Shown here: positions 18,247-26,110 of the stretch, piece by piece
How the letters are laid out: each line of letters opens with the position of its first letter
How positions within the stretch are numbered: position 1 is the stretch's first letter
Source of the DNA: Nocardia coubleae NBRC 108252
GTDB lineage: Bacteria > Actinomycetota > Actinomycetes > Mycobacteriales > Mycobacteriaceae
Direction of reading: 5' to 3'
NCBI RefSeq assembly: GCF_001612805.1
Contig: NZ_BDBD01000011.1
Coordinates: forward strand, 372,001 to 436,000
DNA length: 64,000 bases
Position numbers and translations under genes: made by a program
The notes under the pieces: model-generated
What the model was told of the DNA's origin: nothing
The model's database searches: none
Seen by the model: the letters and a program-made list of their open reading frames with translations, nothing else

Positions 18247-18857
18247 ACACTCGCTCACTGCCCACCACACGAACGAACGGATCCGGCCGACACGGTCGAT
18301 CGCGTTGCGCCCCTCCTGCTGCCGTGCTCTTCGATCGCGATGCGACGCTCATCGAGGACGTCCCCTACCTCGGCGACCCGGCACTGGTGCGTCCCGTGCC
18401 CGGTGCCGCCGACGCACTGGCCCGGCTACGCGCCGACGGGATCCCGATCGGTGTGGTGAGCAATCAGTCCGGCATCGCCCGTGGCCTCATCACCCACGCC
18501 CAGGTCCGTGCGGTCAACGCCGCCGTCGACCAACTACTCGGCCCGTTCGACACGTGGCAGTTCTGCCCGCACGGTCCCGCCGACGGCTGCGCATGCCGCA
18601 AACCCGCCCCGGGCATGGTGTTTCGCGCCACCGAAGAACTCGGCGTCGCGCCCGCCGACTGTGTCCTGATCGGTGACATCGGCGCCGATATCGAGGCCGC
18701 TCAGGCCGCCGGATGCGCCGCGATCCTGGTGCCGACCCCCATCACCCGGCGTGCGGAGATCGACCACGCGCGCGCCACCGCCCTCGTCGCCCTGGACCTG
18801 CCGACCGCCGTCGCCCTCGCCATGACGGGCGCCGCACGAAAGGAATTCGCGCCATGA
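18243..18857 (+). CDS. gmhB: D-glycero-D-manno-heptose-1,7-bisphosphate 7-phosphatase
   Basis: A 204-residue HAD phosphatase. The catalytic DxD is Asp31/Asp33 in LFDRDATLIEDVPYL, where the usual DRDGT has Ala for Gly. A zinc site of GmhB type is present: Cys108, His110, Cys116, Cys118 (CPHGPADGCAC), followed by RKPAPGM. It removes the 7-phosphate between the kinase and adenylyltransferase steps. About 25 basic, low-complexity residues precede the domain, so a later start is possible. It overlaps the GT9 stop and the gmhA start. Confidence 0.9.
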   Translation: MNTRSLPTTRTNGSGRHGRSRCAPPAAVLFDRDATLIEDVPYLGDPALVRPVPGAADALARLRADGIPIGVVSNQSGIARGLITHAQVRAVNAAVDQLLGPFDTWQFCPHGPADGCACRKPAPGMVFRATEELGVAPADCVLIGDIGADIEAAQAAGCAAILVPTPITRRAEIDHARATALVALDLPTAVALAMTGAARKEFAP

Positions 18858-19465
18858 ACAATCCACCCGGCACCCGCCACCTGGTCGCCGAGACCGGTGC
18901 GAACCTCGAACACCACTTCGGTGCGCTCGGCGCCGCCCTGGAACGCAACCGGACCGCCTCGATCCGCCGCATCTGGTCCTGGGGCGAACAACTCGCCGAC
19001 ATCTACCAACGCAACGGGCGACTGTTCACCTGCGGAAACGGTGGCAGCGCCGCCGAAGCCCAGCACCTCAGCGCCGAACTCACCGGCCGGTTCCGCACCG
19101 AACGCCGGCCGTTGGCCGCGATCGCCCTGCACTGCGACACCTCCGCGACCACCGCCATCGTCAACGACTACGGCATCGAGGAGATGTTCGCCCGCCAGCT
19201 ACGCGCCCACGGCCGCCCCGGCGACGCCCTCGTCGTGCTCTCCACCAGCGGCAGCAGCCCCAACGTCGTCGCCACCGCCAAAGCCGCCCACGAAATGGGC
19301 ATCACCACCTGGGCGCTGACCGGCCCACCACCGAACACCCTCGCCTCGGTCTGCGACGACGCGATCGCCGTCGAAGCCGACAGCGTCGCCACCGTGCAGG
19401 AAATGCACCTCGTGCTCGTCCACGCCCTGTGCACCGCCCTCGATGCCGCATTGGAGGCACTGTGA
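18854..19465 (+). CDS. gmhA: Sedoheptulose-7-phosphate isomerase
   Basis: A 203-residue SIS-domain enzyme that converts sedoheptulose 7-phosphate into D-glycero-D-manno-heptose 7-phosphate, the first committed heptose step. Visible motifs are TCGNGGSAAEAQHLSAEL, the sugar-phosphate loop STSGSSPNV, and the C-terminal VQEMHLVLVHALC whose Gln and His match the metal-site residues of GmhA. Length is typical. ATGA and GTGA overlaps fix it in the operon between gmhB and a kinase. Confidence 0.92.
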   Translation: MNNPPGTRHLVAETGANLEHHFGALGAALERNRTASIRRIWSWGEQLADIYQRNGRLFTCGNGGSAAEAQHLSAELTGRFRTERRPLAAIALHCDTSATTAIVNDYGIEEMFARQLRAHGRPGDALVVLSTSGSSPNVVATAKAAHEMGITTWALTGPPPNTLASVCDDAIAVEADSVATVQEMHLVLVHALCTALDAALEAL

Positions 19466-20427
19466 CCGCCCATCCAGGACCGATCGTCGTGCTCGGTGAC
19501 GTCTTCCTCGACATCGACGTCGACGGTCACTGCGAACGCTACAGCCAGGACGACGCCCCGATCGTCGATGTCACCACCACCCGCTACCGCCCCGGCGGGG
19601 CGGGTCTGGCCGCCCGCCTCGCCGCGGGCGACGCCGACGAGGTGGTCCTCGTCGGCGGTTTCGCCAACGACCACGCCGGACACCAGTTGCGCGCACTGCT
19701 CGAACCGTACGTGCAGGTCATCGGTGTGCCGTTGCACGGTTCGACGGTGTGCAAGCAGCGGGTGCGCGCCGACGGGCGCTGCACCGACGGTGAGGATCCC
19801 GTGGTGATCGCCCGCTGCGATTCGGGCACCGGCAAGGTGGCACCGGGGCCGATCCCCACCGATATCGACAGCGTCCTGGCCCGTGCCTCGGGTGTGCTGG
19901 TGTCCGACTACGGCCGCGGCATGACCTCGCACCCGCAGATCCGTGGTCTGCTGCGCACCCTCGCCCCACGCATCCCGGTGGTGTGGGACCCGCACCCACT
20001 GGGCTCGCTACCGATTCCCGACACCGCCATTGTCACCCCCAACCGCAGCGAGGCATTGCGGTTGCTCGATTCGGCCTCCTCGATCCGCGACACGAGCACC
20101 CTGGCCCGCCTGTGGTCGGCGCGCGCGGTCGCGGTCACCCTCGGGGCCGAGGGCGCCTATCTGTGCGGTGCGGAATTCCCGGCCGGGATGCGTATCCAGG
20201 TGCCACCGGGGCGCCGTGCCCCCGAGGGCGTCGATATCTGCGGGGCCGGTGACCGATTCGCCGCGGCCGTCACCGTGGTGCTGGCCGAAGGCGAGTCGAC
20301 CGAACCCGCCGTCCGCCACGCCGTGAGCGCGGCCGCCGAATTCGTGTGTAACGGTGCGGCGTCCTCGCTCGCCGAGCCCGAACCGGCCGTGACCGACGCG
20401 ATGGCGGAGGTGGTCGGGTGGCGGTGA
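19462..20427 (+). CDS. PfkB-family kinase, stand-alone HldA-like
   Basis: A 321-residue ribokinase-fold protein with no adenylyltransferase domain. The N-terminal VVLGDVFLDIDVDGHCERYSQ and YRPGGAGLAARLA resemble the kinase half of HldE, and the catalytic GAGD is kept in DICGAGDRF. It may be a second heptose kinase, or act on another sugar or position; the locus already has HldE. The GTG overlaps the gmhA stop. It is the last gene of the operon. Confidence 0.82.
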   Translation: MTAHPGPIVVLGDVFLDIDVDGHCERYSQDDAPIVDVTTTRYRPGGAGLAARLAAGDADEVVLVGGFANDHAGHQLRALLEPYVQVIGVPLHGSTVCKQRVRADGRCTDGEDPVVIARCDSGTGKVAPGPIPTDIDSVLARASGVLVSDYGRGMTSHPQIRGLLRTLAPRIPVVWDPHPLGSLPIPDTAIVTPNRSEALRLLDSASSIRDTSTLARLWSARAVAVTLGAEGAYLCGAEFPAGMRIQVPPGRRAPEGVDICGAGDRFAAAVTVVLAEGESTEPAVRHAVSAAAEFVCNGAASSLAEPEPAVTDAMAEVVGWR

Positions 20428-20452
20428 CCCTGCCGCGCGCAATCGAACGCGG

Positions 20453-20477
20453 GTTTACCACCCACCTCAGCGGGCAT
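20453..20477 (+). promoter_or_regulatory. SigF-like promoter before the DUF4383 gene
   Basis: GTTT at 20453-20456, 15-base spacer, GGGCAT at 20472-20477, the same layout as at 14223. It lies 60 bases before the start codon. Confidence 0.55.
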
Positions 20478-20536
20478 GCGCCCGTCGTCCAGGCAAGCGG
20501 GTCGGGCACACCCGGCCCATCCGAAAGGAGCACGCC

Positions 20537-20998
20537 GTGTCCACACGTGTAGGCAGAACGGGTTCGGCCCGCTCACCGATCCAGCTGGCCTCGCTGGCCG
20601 TAGGCGCGGTCTTCCTGCTGGTCGGTGTCCTCGGATTCATCCCCGGCATCACCACCGACTACGACCACCTGCAGTGGGCAGGACACGAATCACACGCAAA
20701 GCTGTTCGGCGTGTTCGCCGTGTCGGTGCTGCACAACATCGTGCACCTCGTCTTCGGCATCCTCGGCCTGCTCGCTGCCGCGAGCGCCGCGACCGCGCGA
20801 ACGTTCCTGATCGGCGGCGGTGTCGTCTACCTGGTCCTGTGGCTCTACGGATTGCTGGTCGACGAGCACAGCGACGCCAACTTCGTCCCGCTCAACGACG
20901 CCGACAACTGGCTGCACCTGGGCCTCGGGCTCGGCATGATCGCCCTGGGTGCCCTGCTGCCCCGCACCGTCGCGACCACCGTGGACCGCCGCCGATGA
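20537..20998 (+). CDS. DUF4383 membrane protein
   Basis: A 153-residue protein with four predicted membrane helices at roughly 18-38, 58-80, 86-110 and 125-145. The pattern, including HNIVHLVFGILGLL and the NWLHLGLGLGMIALG segment, is that of DUF4383, a stress-associated actinobacterial family of unknown function. GTG start with AAAGGAG six bases upstream. The stop overlaps the ATG of the next gene. A SigF-like promoter precedes it. Confidence 0.83.
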   Translation: MSTRVGRTGSARSPIQLASLAVGAVFLLVGVLGFIPGITTDYDHLQWAGHESHAKLFGVFAVSVLHNIVHLVFGILGLLAAASAATARTFLIGGGVVYLVLWLYGLLVDEHSDANFVPLNDADNWLHLGLGLGMIALGALLPRTVATTVDRRR

Positions 20999-21708
20999 TC
21001 GACAAAGCGACCCTCACCGACCTCCCGAACACCGTGGTACGCACCGCTTTCCAGGCCGGTGCCAAGGTCAGGCACGCGCGGGTGTTCCATCCGCGCGGCC
21101 TGCGCCTGGCCGGACGCTTCCACGCCGCCGCCGACTTCGTGCCCTGGTTCGGACCGGGCGAACGCGCCGTCATCGGCAGACTGTCCAAAGGTATCGGCAC
21201 CCCGACCGGCATCCCCGACGTACTCGGCCTGGCCTTCCGTGTCCTCGACCGCGACGACCACCCCTGGGACTTCGCCCTCGCCACCACCGGACGCGGCACA
21301 CTCGGCAGATTCGTCATCACCGCCGCACGCGGCTGGGACCGCGCCTGCTTCGGTTCGCTGATGCCCTACCGCTTCGGCGACGACTCACCGGTCTGGTTGT
21401 TCGCCGAACCCCTCGACGACCTGCCCGGCACCGCCTCCCTGCAAGCACTGCGCGACCACCTCGACAACGATCACCTCCTGCGGTTCTCCCTCACCGCCGA
21501 ACCCCTCGGCGGAGAACCGATCCCCGTCGGCGAACTCGACCTGCGCCGCGCCGAACCCGGCGAATACCGCACCGACTTCTTCGACCCGATCCTCAACCGC
21601 CCGGCCGGTGTCGCCCTGGTCCCGCACGCGCTCGACCGATTCCGCGAAAGCGCCTACACCGGAAGCAGGCGCGGACGGACAGACGAAACCGACCATCCCC
21701 CAACATGA
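20995..21708 (+). CDS. Catalase-like haem-fold protein, short
   Basis: A 237-residue protein. The order HARVFHPRGL, then GRFHAAADF, then IGTPTGIPDVLGLAFRVLD and WDFALATTGRG resembles the core of haem catalases, where an RxxHARG segment is followed by the DPRGFAVKFY-like region. It is much shorter than a full catalase and key residues are changed, so peroxide breakdown is uncertain; some homologues carry a 'phosphodiesterase' label. It is coupled to the DUF4383 gene by an ATGA overlap. Confidence 0.5.
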   Translation: MIDKATLTDLPNTVVRTAFQAGAKVRHARVFHPRGLRLAGRFHAAADFVPWFGPGERAVIGRLSKGIGTPTGIPDVLGLAFRVLDRDDHPWDFALATTGRGTLGRFVITAARGWDRACFGSLMPYRFGDDSPVWLFAEPLDDLPGTASLQALRDHLDNDHLLRFSLTAEPLGGEPIPVGELDLRRAEPGEYRTDFFDPILNRPAGVALVPHALDRFRESAYTGSRRGRTDETDHPPT

Positions 21709-21713
21709 TTCCT

Positions 21714-21737
21714 GTTTCCCCGCCGCCTACCGGGTAT
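21714..21737 (+). promoter_or_regulatory. SigF-like promoter before aldehyde dehydrogenase
   Basis: GTTT at 21714-21717, a 14-base spacer (one shorter than the others) and a perfect GGGTAT at 21732-21737. The start codon lies only ten bases later and has no Shine-Dalgarno sequence, so the mRNA is probably leaderless. Confidence 0.5.
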
Positions 21738-21746
21738 GCCGACCAC

Positions 21747-23078
21747 ATGACCACAACCACCGCACCCCCCACCACCTCCCCCGAGGAGATCGCCGACGCG
21801 GTGCGCTGCGCGCGCGCCGCCCAACTCGGCTGGGCAAGCGTCCCACCCGCCGACCGCGCCGGGATGCTCCGCGCCGCAGCAGCGGCCGTGCGCGCCCACG
21901 CCGACGACCTCGCCACCACCCTCGAATCCGAAACCGGGCGCCCCGCGGCCTCCGGACGCGAGGGAGTCCTCGCGGGTGTGTCCACCCTCGACCAGTACGC
22001 CGAACTCGGCCCCCTGCATCGCGGCAAATCGCTGCAAGGCTCCCCCGAGGCCACCGACTTCATGATCCCGGAACCACGCGGTGTGGTCGTCGCTCTCACC
22101 CCGTGGAACGACCCGGTCGCCATCGCCTGCGGGCTGCTCGGCGCCGCCGTCGTCACCGGAAACACGGTGCTGCACAAGCCGAGCGAACGGTGTCCCCGCA
22201 CCGGCGAACTCCTCGGACAGATCATGTCGCCCCACTTCCCCGACGCGGTCCTCGCCACCGTCACCGGCGGTGGCGACATCGGCGCCCTGCTCGCGTCCTC
22301 CCCCGAGGTCGACGTGATCGCCCATGTCGGCAGCAGCGAGACCGGGCAGCGCATCGCCGCCGCGGCCGCCCGCACCGGCGCCAAGGTGCTGCTCGAGAAC
22401 GGCGGCAACGACCCACTGCTCATCGACGCCGACGTCGACCCCGAATGGGCCGCCGAACAGGCCGCGCTCGGCGCGTTCGCCAACGCGGGCCAGATCTGCA
22501 CCTCGGTCGAACGCATCTACGTCCACACCGCCGTCGCCCCCCGCTTCCTCGAGGCACTGTGCGCCCGCGCCGCCGCATGGAACGAACACCCGCAACCACT
22601 CGTCGACGCCCGCCAACGCGCCCACGTCCACGATCACGTCGCCGACGCCGTCGACCACGGCGCCCGCGTCCTCGTCGGCGGCCACATCCCCGACGGGCCC
22701 GGCGCGACCTACCCGGCCACCGTCCTCACCGACTGCCTCCCCCAGATGCGGGTGCTGCGCGAGGAAACCTTCGGCCCGGTCGCCCCGGTCCGGGTGGTCC
22801 CCGACTTCGACACCGGGCTCGACGAAGCCGCCACCGGTGAATACGGCCTCGCGGCCACCGTCCTGACAGGTTCCATGGACCACGCCCAAAGAGCTTGGCG
22901 CACTTTGCCTGTCGCGACCGTGAAGATCAACGCCGTCTTCGGTGGCGCCCCCGGCGGAGCCGCCCAACCCCGCGGCCGTTCCGGCAACGGCTTCGGCTAC
23001 GGCCCCGAACTGCTCGACGAAATGACCACCGTGAAAGTCGTCCACGTGAGGAGTGCACCATGCCCCAGCAGCCACTGA
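21747..23078 (+). CDS. NAD(P)-dependent aldehyde dehydrogenase
   Basis: A 443-residue ALDH-superfamily enzyme oxidising aldehydes to acids. The catalytic Glu lies in LLENGGNDP near 218 and the catalytic Cys in NAGQICTSVERIYVH near 251; the cofactor region VVVALTPWNDP is near 115. It resembles the benzaldehyde/vanillin dehydrogenase branch and is somewhat shorter than the usual 480. ATG at 21747 lacks a ribosome binding site but follows a SigF-like -10. The next gene starts 19 bases before its stop, so the two form an operon. Confidence 0.9.
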   Translation: MTTTTAPPTTSPEEIADAVRCARAAQLGWASVPPADRAGMLRAAAAAVRAHADDLATTLESETGRPAASGREGVLAGVSTLDQYAELGPLHRGKSLQGSPEATDFMIPEPRGVVVALTPWNDPVAIACGLLGAAVVTGNTVLHKPSERCPRTGELLGQIMSPHFPDAVLATVTGGGDIGALLASSPEVDVIAHVGSSETGQRIAAAAARTGAKVLLENGGNDPLLIDADVDPEWAAEQAALGAFANAGQICTSVERIYVHTAVAPRFLEALCARAAAWNEHPQPLVDARQRAHVHDHVADAVDHGARVLVGGHIPDGPGATYPATVLTDCLPQMRVLREETFGPVAPVRVVPDFDTGLDEAATGEYGLAATVLTGSMDHAQRAWRTLPVATVKINAVFGGAPGGAAQPRGRSGNGFGYGPELLDEMTTVKVVHVRSAPCPSSH

Positions 23079-23614
23079 CCGGTAAGCGCGTCGCCATCCT
23101 GGCCACCGACGGCGTCGAACAGGTCGAACTCGTGCAACCCCGCGCCGCCGTCGAAGACGCGGGCGCGACCACCACCCTGCTCTCCCTGGAATCGGGCAGC
23201 ATCCAGGCCATGAACCACGACGTCGAGAAGGGCGACACCTTCACCGTGGACCAGGTCGTCAGCCAGGCCAGTCCCGACGACTACGACGCCCTCATCCTGC
23301 CCGGCGGCACCACCAACCCCGACAAACTCCGCCAGGACTCCTCGGCCGTCGGCTTCGTGAAACAGTTCGCCGCGACCGGCAAACCGATCGGCGTCATCTG
23401 CCACGGCCCCTGGACTCTCGTCGAGGCCGACGCGGTCCGCGGCCGCACCCTCACCGGCTACCCCAGTGTGCGCACCGACATCCGCAACGCAGGCGGCACC
23501 GTCGTCGACGAGGAGGTCGTCACCGACAACGGGCTCGTCTCGAGCCGCAACCCCGACGATCTGCCCGCCTTCTGCGCCAAGATCGTCGAGGAATTCGCCG
23601 AAGGCCGACACTGA
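23060..23614 (+). CDS. DJ-1/PfpI family protein (type 1 glutamine amidotransferase-like)
   Basis: A 184-residue protein of the PfpI/YhbO/DJ-1 group. It has the nucleophile-elbow Cys114 with His115 (VICHGPW) and the conserved Glu20 in DGVEQVEL. Family members act as stress proteins, proteases or glyoxalase/deglycase-type enzymes; the exact activity is debated. A GAGGAG stands eight bases before the ATG, and the start overlaps the aldehyde dehydrogenase gene. Pairing with an aldehyde oxidiser fits defence against reactive carbonyls (inference). Confidence 0.88.
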   Translation: MPQQPLTGKRVAILATDGVEQVELVQPRAAVEDAGATTTLLSLESGSIQAMNHDVEKGDTFTVDQVVSQASPDDYDALILPGGTTNPDKLRQDSSAVGFVKQFAATGKPIGVICHGPWTLVEADAVRGRTLTGYPSVRTDIRNAGGTVVDEEVVTDNGLVSSRNPDDLPAFCAKIVEEFAEGRH

Positions 23615-23688
23615 CCCAGGCCGCCGGGCCGATCCCCACCCGACCGGTCACCGCGCGGTAGCGTGGACATCGGAGATCGGAGGGCTCG

Positions 23689-24441
23689 GTGGAGGACGCG
23701 TTCCGGGACCGGCCCGGAGAATCACCCGACCGGCGACCCGCCGGCGGCGAAGGTTCGCTGTTCGGCGGCATCGGCGCGCTCTGCACCGCCGCGGTCCGGC
23801 TCACCGGCGTCGACGGGGCCGCCGTCGCCCTGCTCAGCCGCACCTCGCAAGCGCGAGAACTCGTCTACGCCACCGATGCCACCGCCCAGCACCTCGACGA
23901 ACTCCAATTCGTCGTCGGCGAGGGTCCCTGCATCGACACCTATCGCGGCGGCGGACGCCAGCTGTGGCCGGACCTGACCGCCACCCCGGCGACCACCCGC
24001 TGGCCCGTGTTCACCACCGAGCTCCTCTCGCTCGGCGTGCGGGCCCTGTTCGCCTTCCCGATCCCGAGCGACGGCACCACCGTCGGCGTGCTGGAACTGT
24101 ATCGGGCGAACAGCGGCCGCCTCACCGCCGTCGAACAGGAATCGGGCACCGCGTGCGCGGCCGCCATCGGCCACATGCTCGGCACCGATCTGGACCGGCT
24201 CGCCAACACCGATCCCCTCACGGTCGACCCCGCGGGCGAGGAATTCTCGCGCGCGGTGATCTTCAACGCCGCGGGCATGGTCGCGGTGCAGCTGGCCGTG
24301 TCGGCGGACGAAGCCCTGGCCCGGCTGCGTGCGTACTGTTATGCCAACGGCCGCTCGATCAGCGCGGTCGCCGCCGATATCGTGGCTCGCAGACTGTCGC
24401 TGCGCGACGAGCGTGACTCCAGTGAAGGGCAGGGACGATGA
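23689..24441 (+). CDS. GAF and ANTAR domain regulator
   Basis: A 250-residue protein. Residues 25-165 form a GAF sensor domain (VDGAAVALLSRTSQ, FVVGEGPCIDTY, FAFPIPSDGTTVGVLELYR). The C-terminal 55 residues resemble an ANTAR domain (VIFNAAGMVAVQLAVSADEALARLRAYCYANGRS split over three helices), which binds paired RNA hairpins and prevents termination. GTG start. It overlaps the next GAF-ANTAR gene by ATGA, so the two are co-expressed and may work together. Confidence 0.85.
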   Translation: MEDAFRDRPGESPDRRPAGGEGSLFGGIGALCTAAVRLTGVDGAAVALLSRTSQARELVYATDATAQHLDELQFVVGEGPCIDTYRGGGRQLWPDLTATPATTRWPVFTTELLSLGVRALFAFPIPSDGTTVGVLELYRANSGRLTAVEQESGTACAAAIGHMLGTDLDRLANTDPLTVDPAGEEFSRAVIFNAAGMVAVQLAVSADEALARLRAYCYANGRSISAVAADIVARRLSLRDERDSSEGQGR

Positions 24442-25217
24442 ACACCGCGCAGACCCGCCTCGCCGTCGCGGATCTGACCGCGACACTGGCCACCGACTTC
24501 GACGTACCCGCCCTCCTGCACGCCGTCGCCGAACACGCCTGCCAGTGCTTCGACGCTGTCTCGGCCGCAGTGATCCTGCTCGACAAGCGCGCCGACAGCA
24601 GCGGCATCCAGATCGTGGCCGAAGCATCCCGTGAAGACACCGTCGCCGACCCGCGCCTGCACATCAGCGGCCCAGGTCTGACAAGCGCACGCGACGGTGC
24701 CGTCGCCATGATCACCGATATCGACCAGCCCGACGAAGGCGCCCGCTGGCCCGACTACCGTCAACGCGCCCGCGCGGCCGGTATGCGATCGATGCGCGCG
24801 TTCCCCGTCAAAGCCATGACCGAGCCGCTCGGCTCGGTCGTCGTCCACGCCGACGAACCGTGGGGCAATGAGCGTCCCAACGACTTCGGGCAGATCCTGG
24901 CCGACCTCACCGCGATCGCCCTGTCCATGGGAACCGAACACGGGCGGGTGAGCACCACCGCCGACACAGTCGCAGCGGTCCTCGACGGCACCAGCGTCAT
25001 CGCCACAGCCGTCGGGATCCTCGCCGAATACTTCGACCTCGACCTCGATGCCGCCCGCGCCCGGCTCCGCAAACTCGCCCGCGCGCACCAGAGCACCCCC
25101 ACCGAACAGGCTGCGGCCATCGTCGACGCCCAGAACACCAACCCCACCGACCCGGGCGCCGTGCCTGCCCTGCACATCCCCGACGAGCCCGTAGCACCCC
25201 CACACATCGACCGATAG
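24438..25217 (+). CDS. GAF and ANTAR domain regulator, second of the pair
   Basis: A 259-residue protein with an N-terminal GAF domain (AVAEHACQCFDAVSAAVILLD to MRAFPVKAMTEPLGSVVVHA) and a C-terminal ANTAR-like helix set (VIATAVGILAEYFDLDLDAARARLRKLARAH). The typical QAKG of ANTAR is replaced by TAVG, so RNA binding may be altered. It is co-translated with the preceding GAF-ANTAR gene and converges on the PAS-ANTAR gene with a ten-base gap. Confidence 0.83.
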   Translation: MNTAQTRLAVADLTATLATDFDVPALLHAVAEHACQCFDAVSAAVILLDKRADSSGIQIVAEASREDTVADPRLHISGPGLTSARDGAVAMITDIDQPDEGARWPDYRQRARAAGMRSMRAFPVKAMTEPLGSVVVHADEPWGNERPNDFGQILADLTAIALSMGTEHGRVSTTADTVAAVLDGTSVIATAVGILAEYFDLDLDAARARLRKLARAHQSTPTEQAAAIVDAQNTNPTDPGAVPALHIPDEPVAPPHIDR

Positions 25218-25227
25218 GTGCCGGCGC

Positions 25228-25908
25228 CTACTCCTTCACAGAGTCGGGCATGTGTGCGGTGAGTAGCACATGGTCCAGCCTGGTGCGCAACTTCACCTCG
25301 TCGCCGGCAACTTTCGGCAGCTCGGCGACCACGCGCTCCGCGATCGTGCGCAATTTGACATTGGTTTCCTGCGAGCGCCACCGCAACACGCGGAACGCCT
25401 GCTCGGCGCTGATCGCATACACCAGCATCAACGCGCCCTTGGCCTGCTCGATCACTGTGCGCGCCTCGAGCACACCCGGCAACGTGGTGTCGAGCGCCTC
25501 CCGCCGGAACTCCTCGGCGGTCTCGGTGACATCGATGTAATACCCCGCGGTGCCGATCACCGCACCGCTCTCGTCGCGCCACGGTTCCGATACCACGAGG
25601 ACGTCCCTGACCTGGCCGTTGGTGTCGACGATGCGGTGATGACTCGAGAACGCGCCGCCGTCCTCCACCGAGGTGATCATCGCCTCGAGCCGGTCGCGGT
25701 CACGCGGATGTTTGTGCGACAGGAGCAATTCCGTCGTCGGCTGGGTTCCCGGCGCATAACCGTGCATCGCGGCGACCTCGTCGGACCACTCCCACCGATG
25801 CGTGCCGAACCGGTACCGGAACCACCCCACCCGCAACGGATCGCCCACACCGACAACTCGCTCGACGAGCAAGCGCTCGTCGGAGGACACATCCCGCCGA
25901 TCGGTCAT
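25228..25908 (-). CDS. PAS and ANTAR domain regulator
   Basis: A 226-residue protein from ATG 25908; GTG 25923 would add five residues, and neither start has an ideal ribosome binding site. A PAS fold of the PAS_3 type spans about 25-125 (RWEWSDEVAAMHGY, TTELLLSHKHP, GYYIDVT). The ANTAR domain follows (VIEQAKGALMLVYAISAEQAFRVLRW). It is closely similar in layout to the gene at 46780-47463. ANTAR proteins act as RNA-binding antiterminators; the PAS ligand is unknown. Confidence 0.85.
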   Translation of the reverse strand: MTDRRDVSSDERLLVERVVGVGDPLRVGWFRYRFGTHRWEWSDEVAAMHGYAPGTQPTTELLLSHKHPRDRDRLEAMITSVEDGGAFSSHHRIVDTNGQVRDVLVVSEPWRDESGAVIGTAGYYIDVTETAEEFRREALDTTLPGVLEARTVIEQAKGALMLVYAISAEQAFRVLRWRSQETNVKLRTIAERVVAELPKVAGDEVKLRTRLDHVLLTAHMPDSVKE

Positions 25909-26110
25909 GCCCTCAGTATTCACCGCCCGCGCGGTCGCGGCGCCGGGGCACAGGTCACGGCTGCGTCCCGAATTTCGGCATCGAGTCGGTCACAGTCCAT
26001 GACAGCGGCGTACCGACGTGCTCAAATGGGTAGTACCAGCCGATCTTGAGGATCCAGGACCGGTCGGCGCAGCGCGCGAGGCCTGCCGGTGCCGAGGAAA
26101 TCGAGTACTC

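Noticed and set aside
26018..26110. GGGTAG in the STAS upstream region as a SigF-like promoter
   Set aside because: No GTTT-like element stands 14-17 bases upstream of it.
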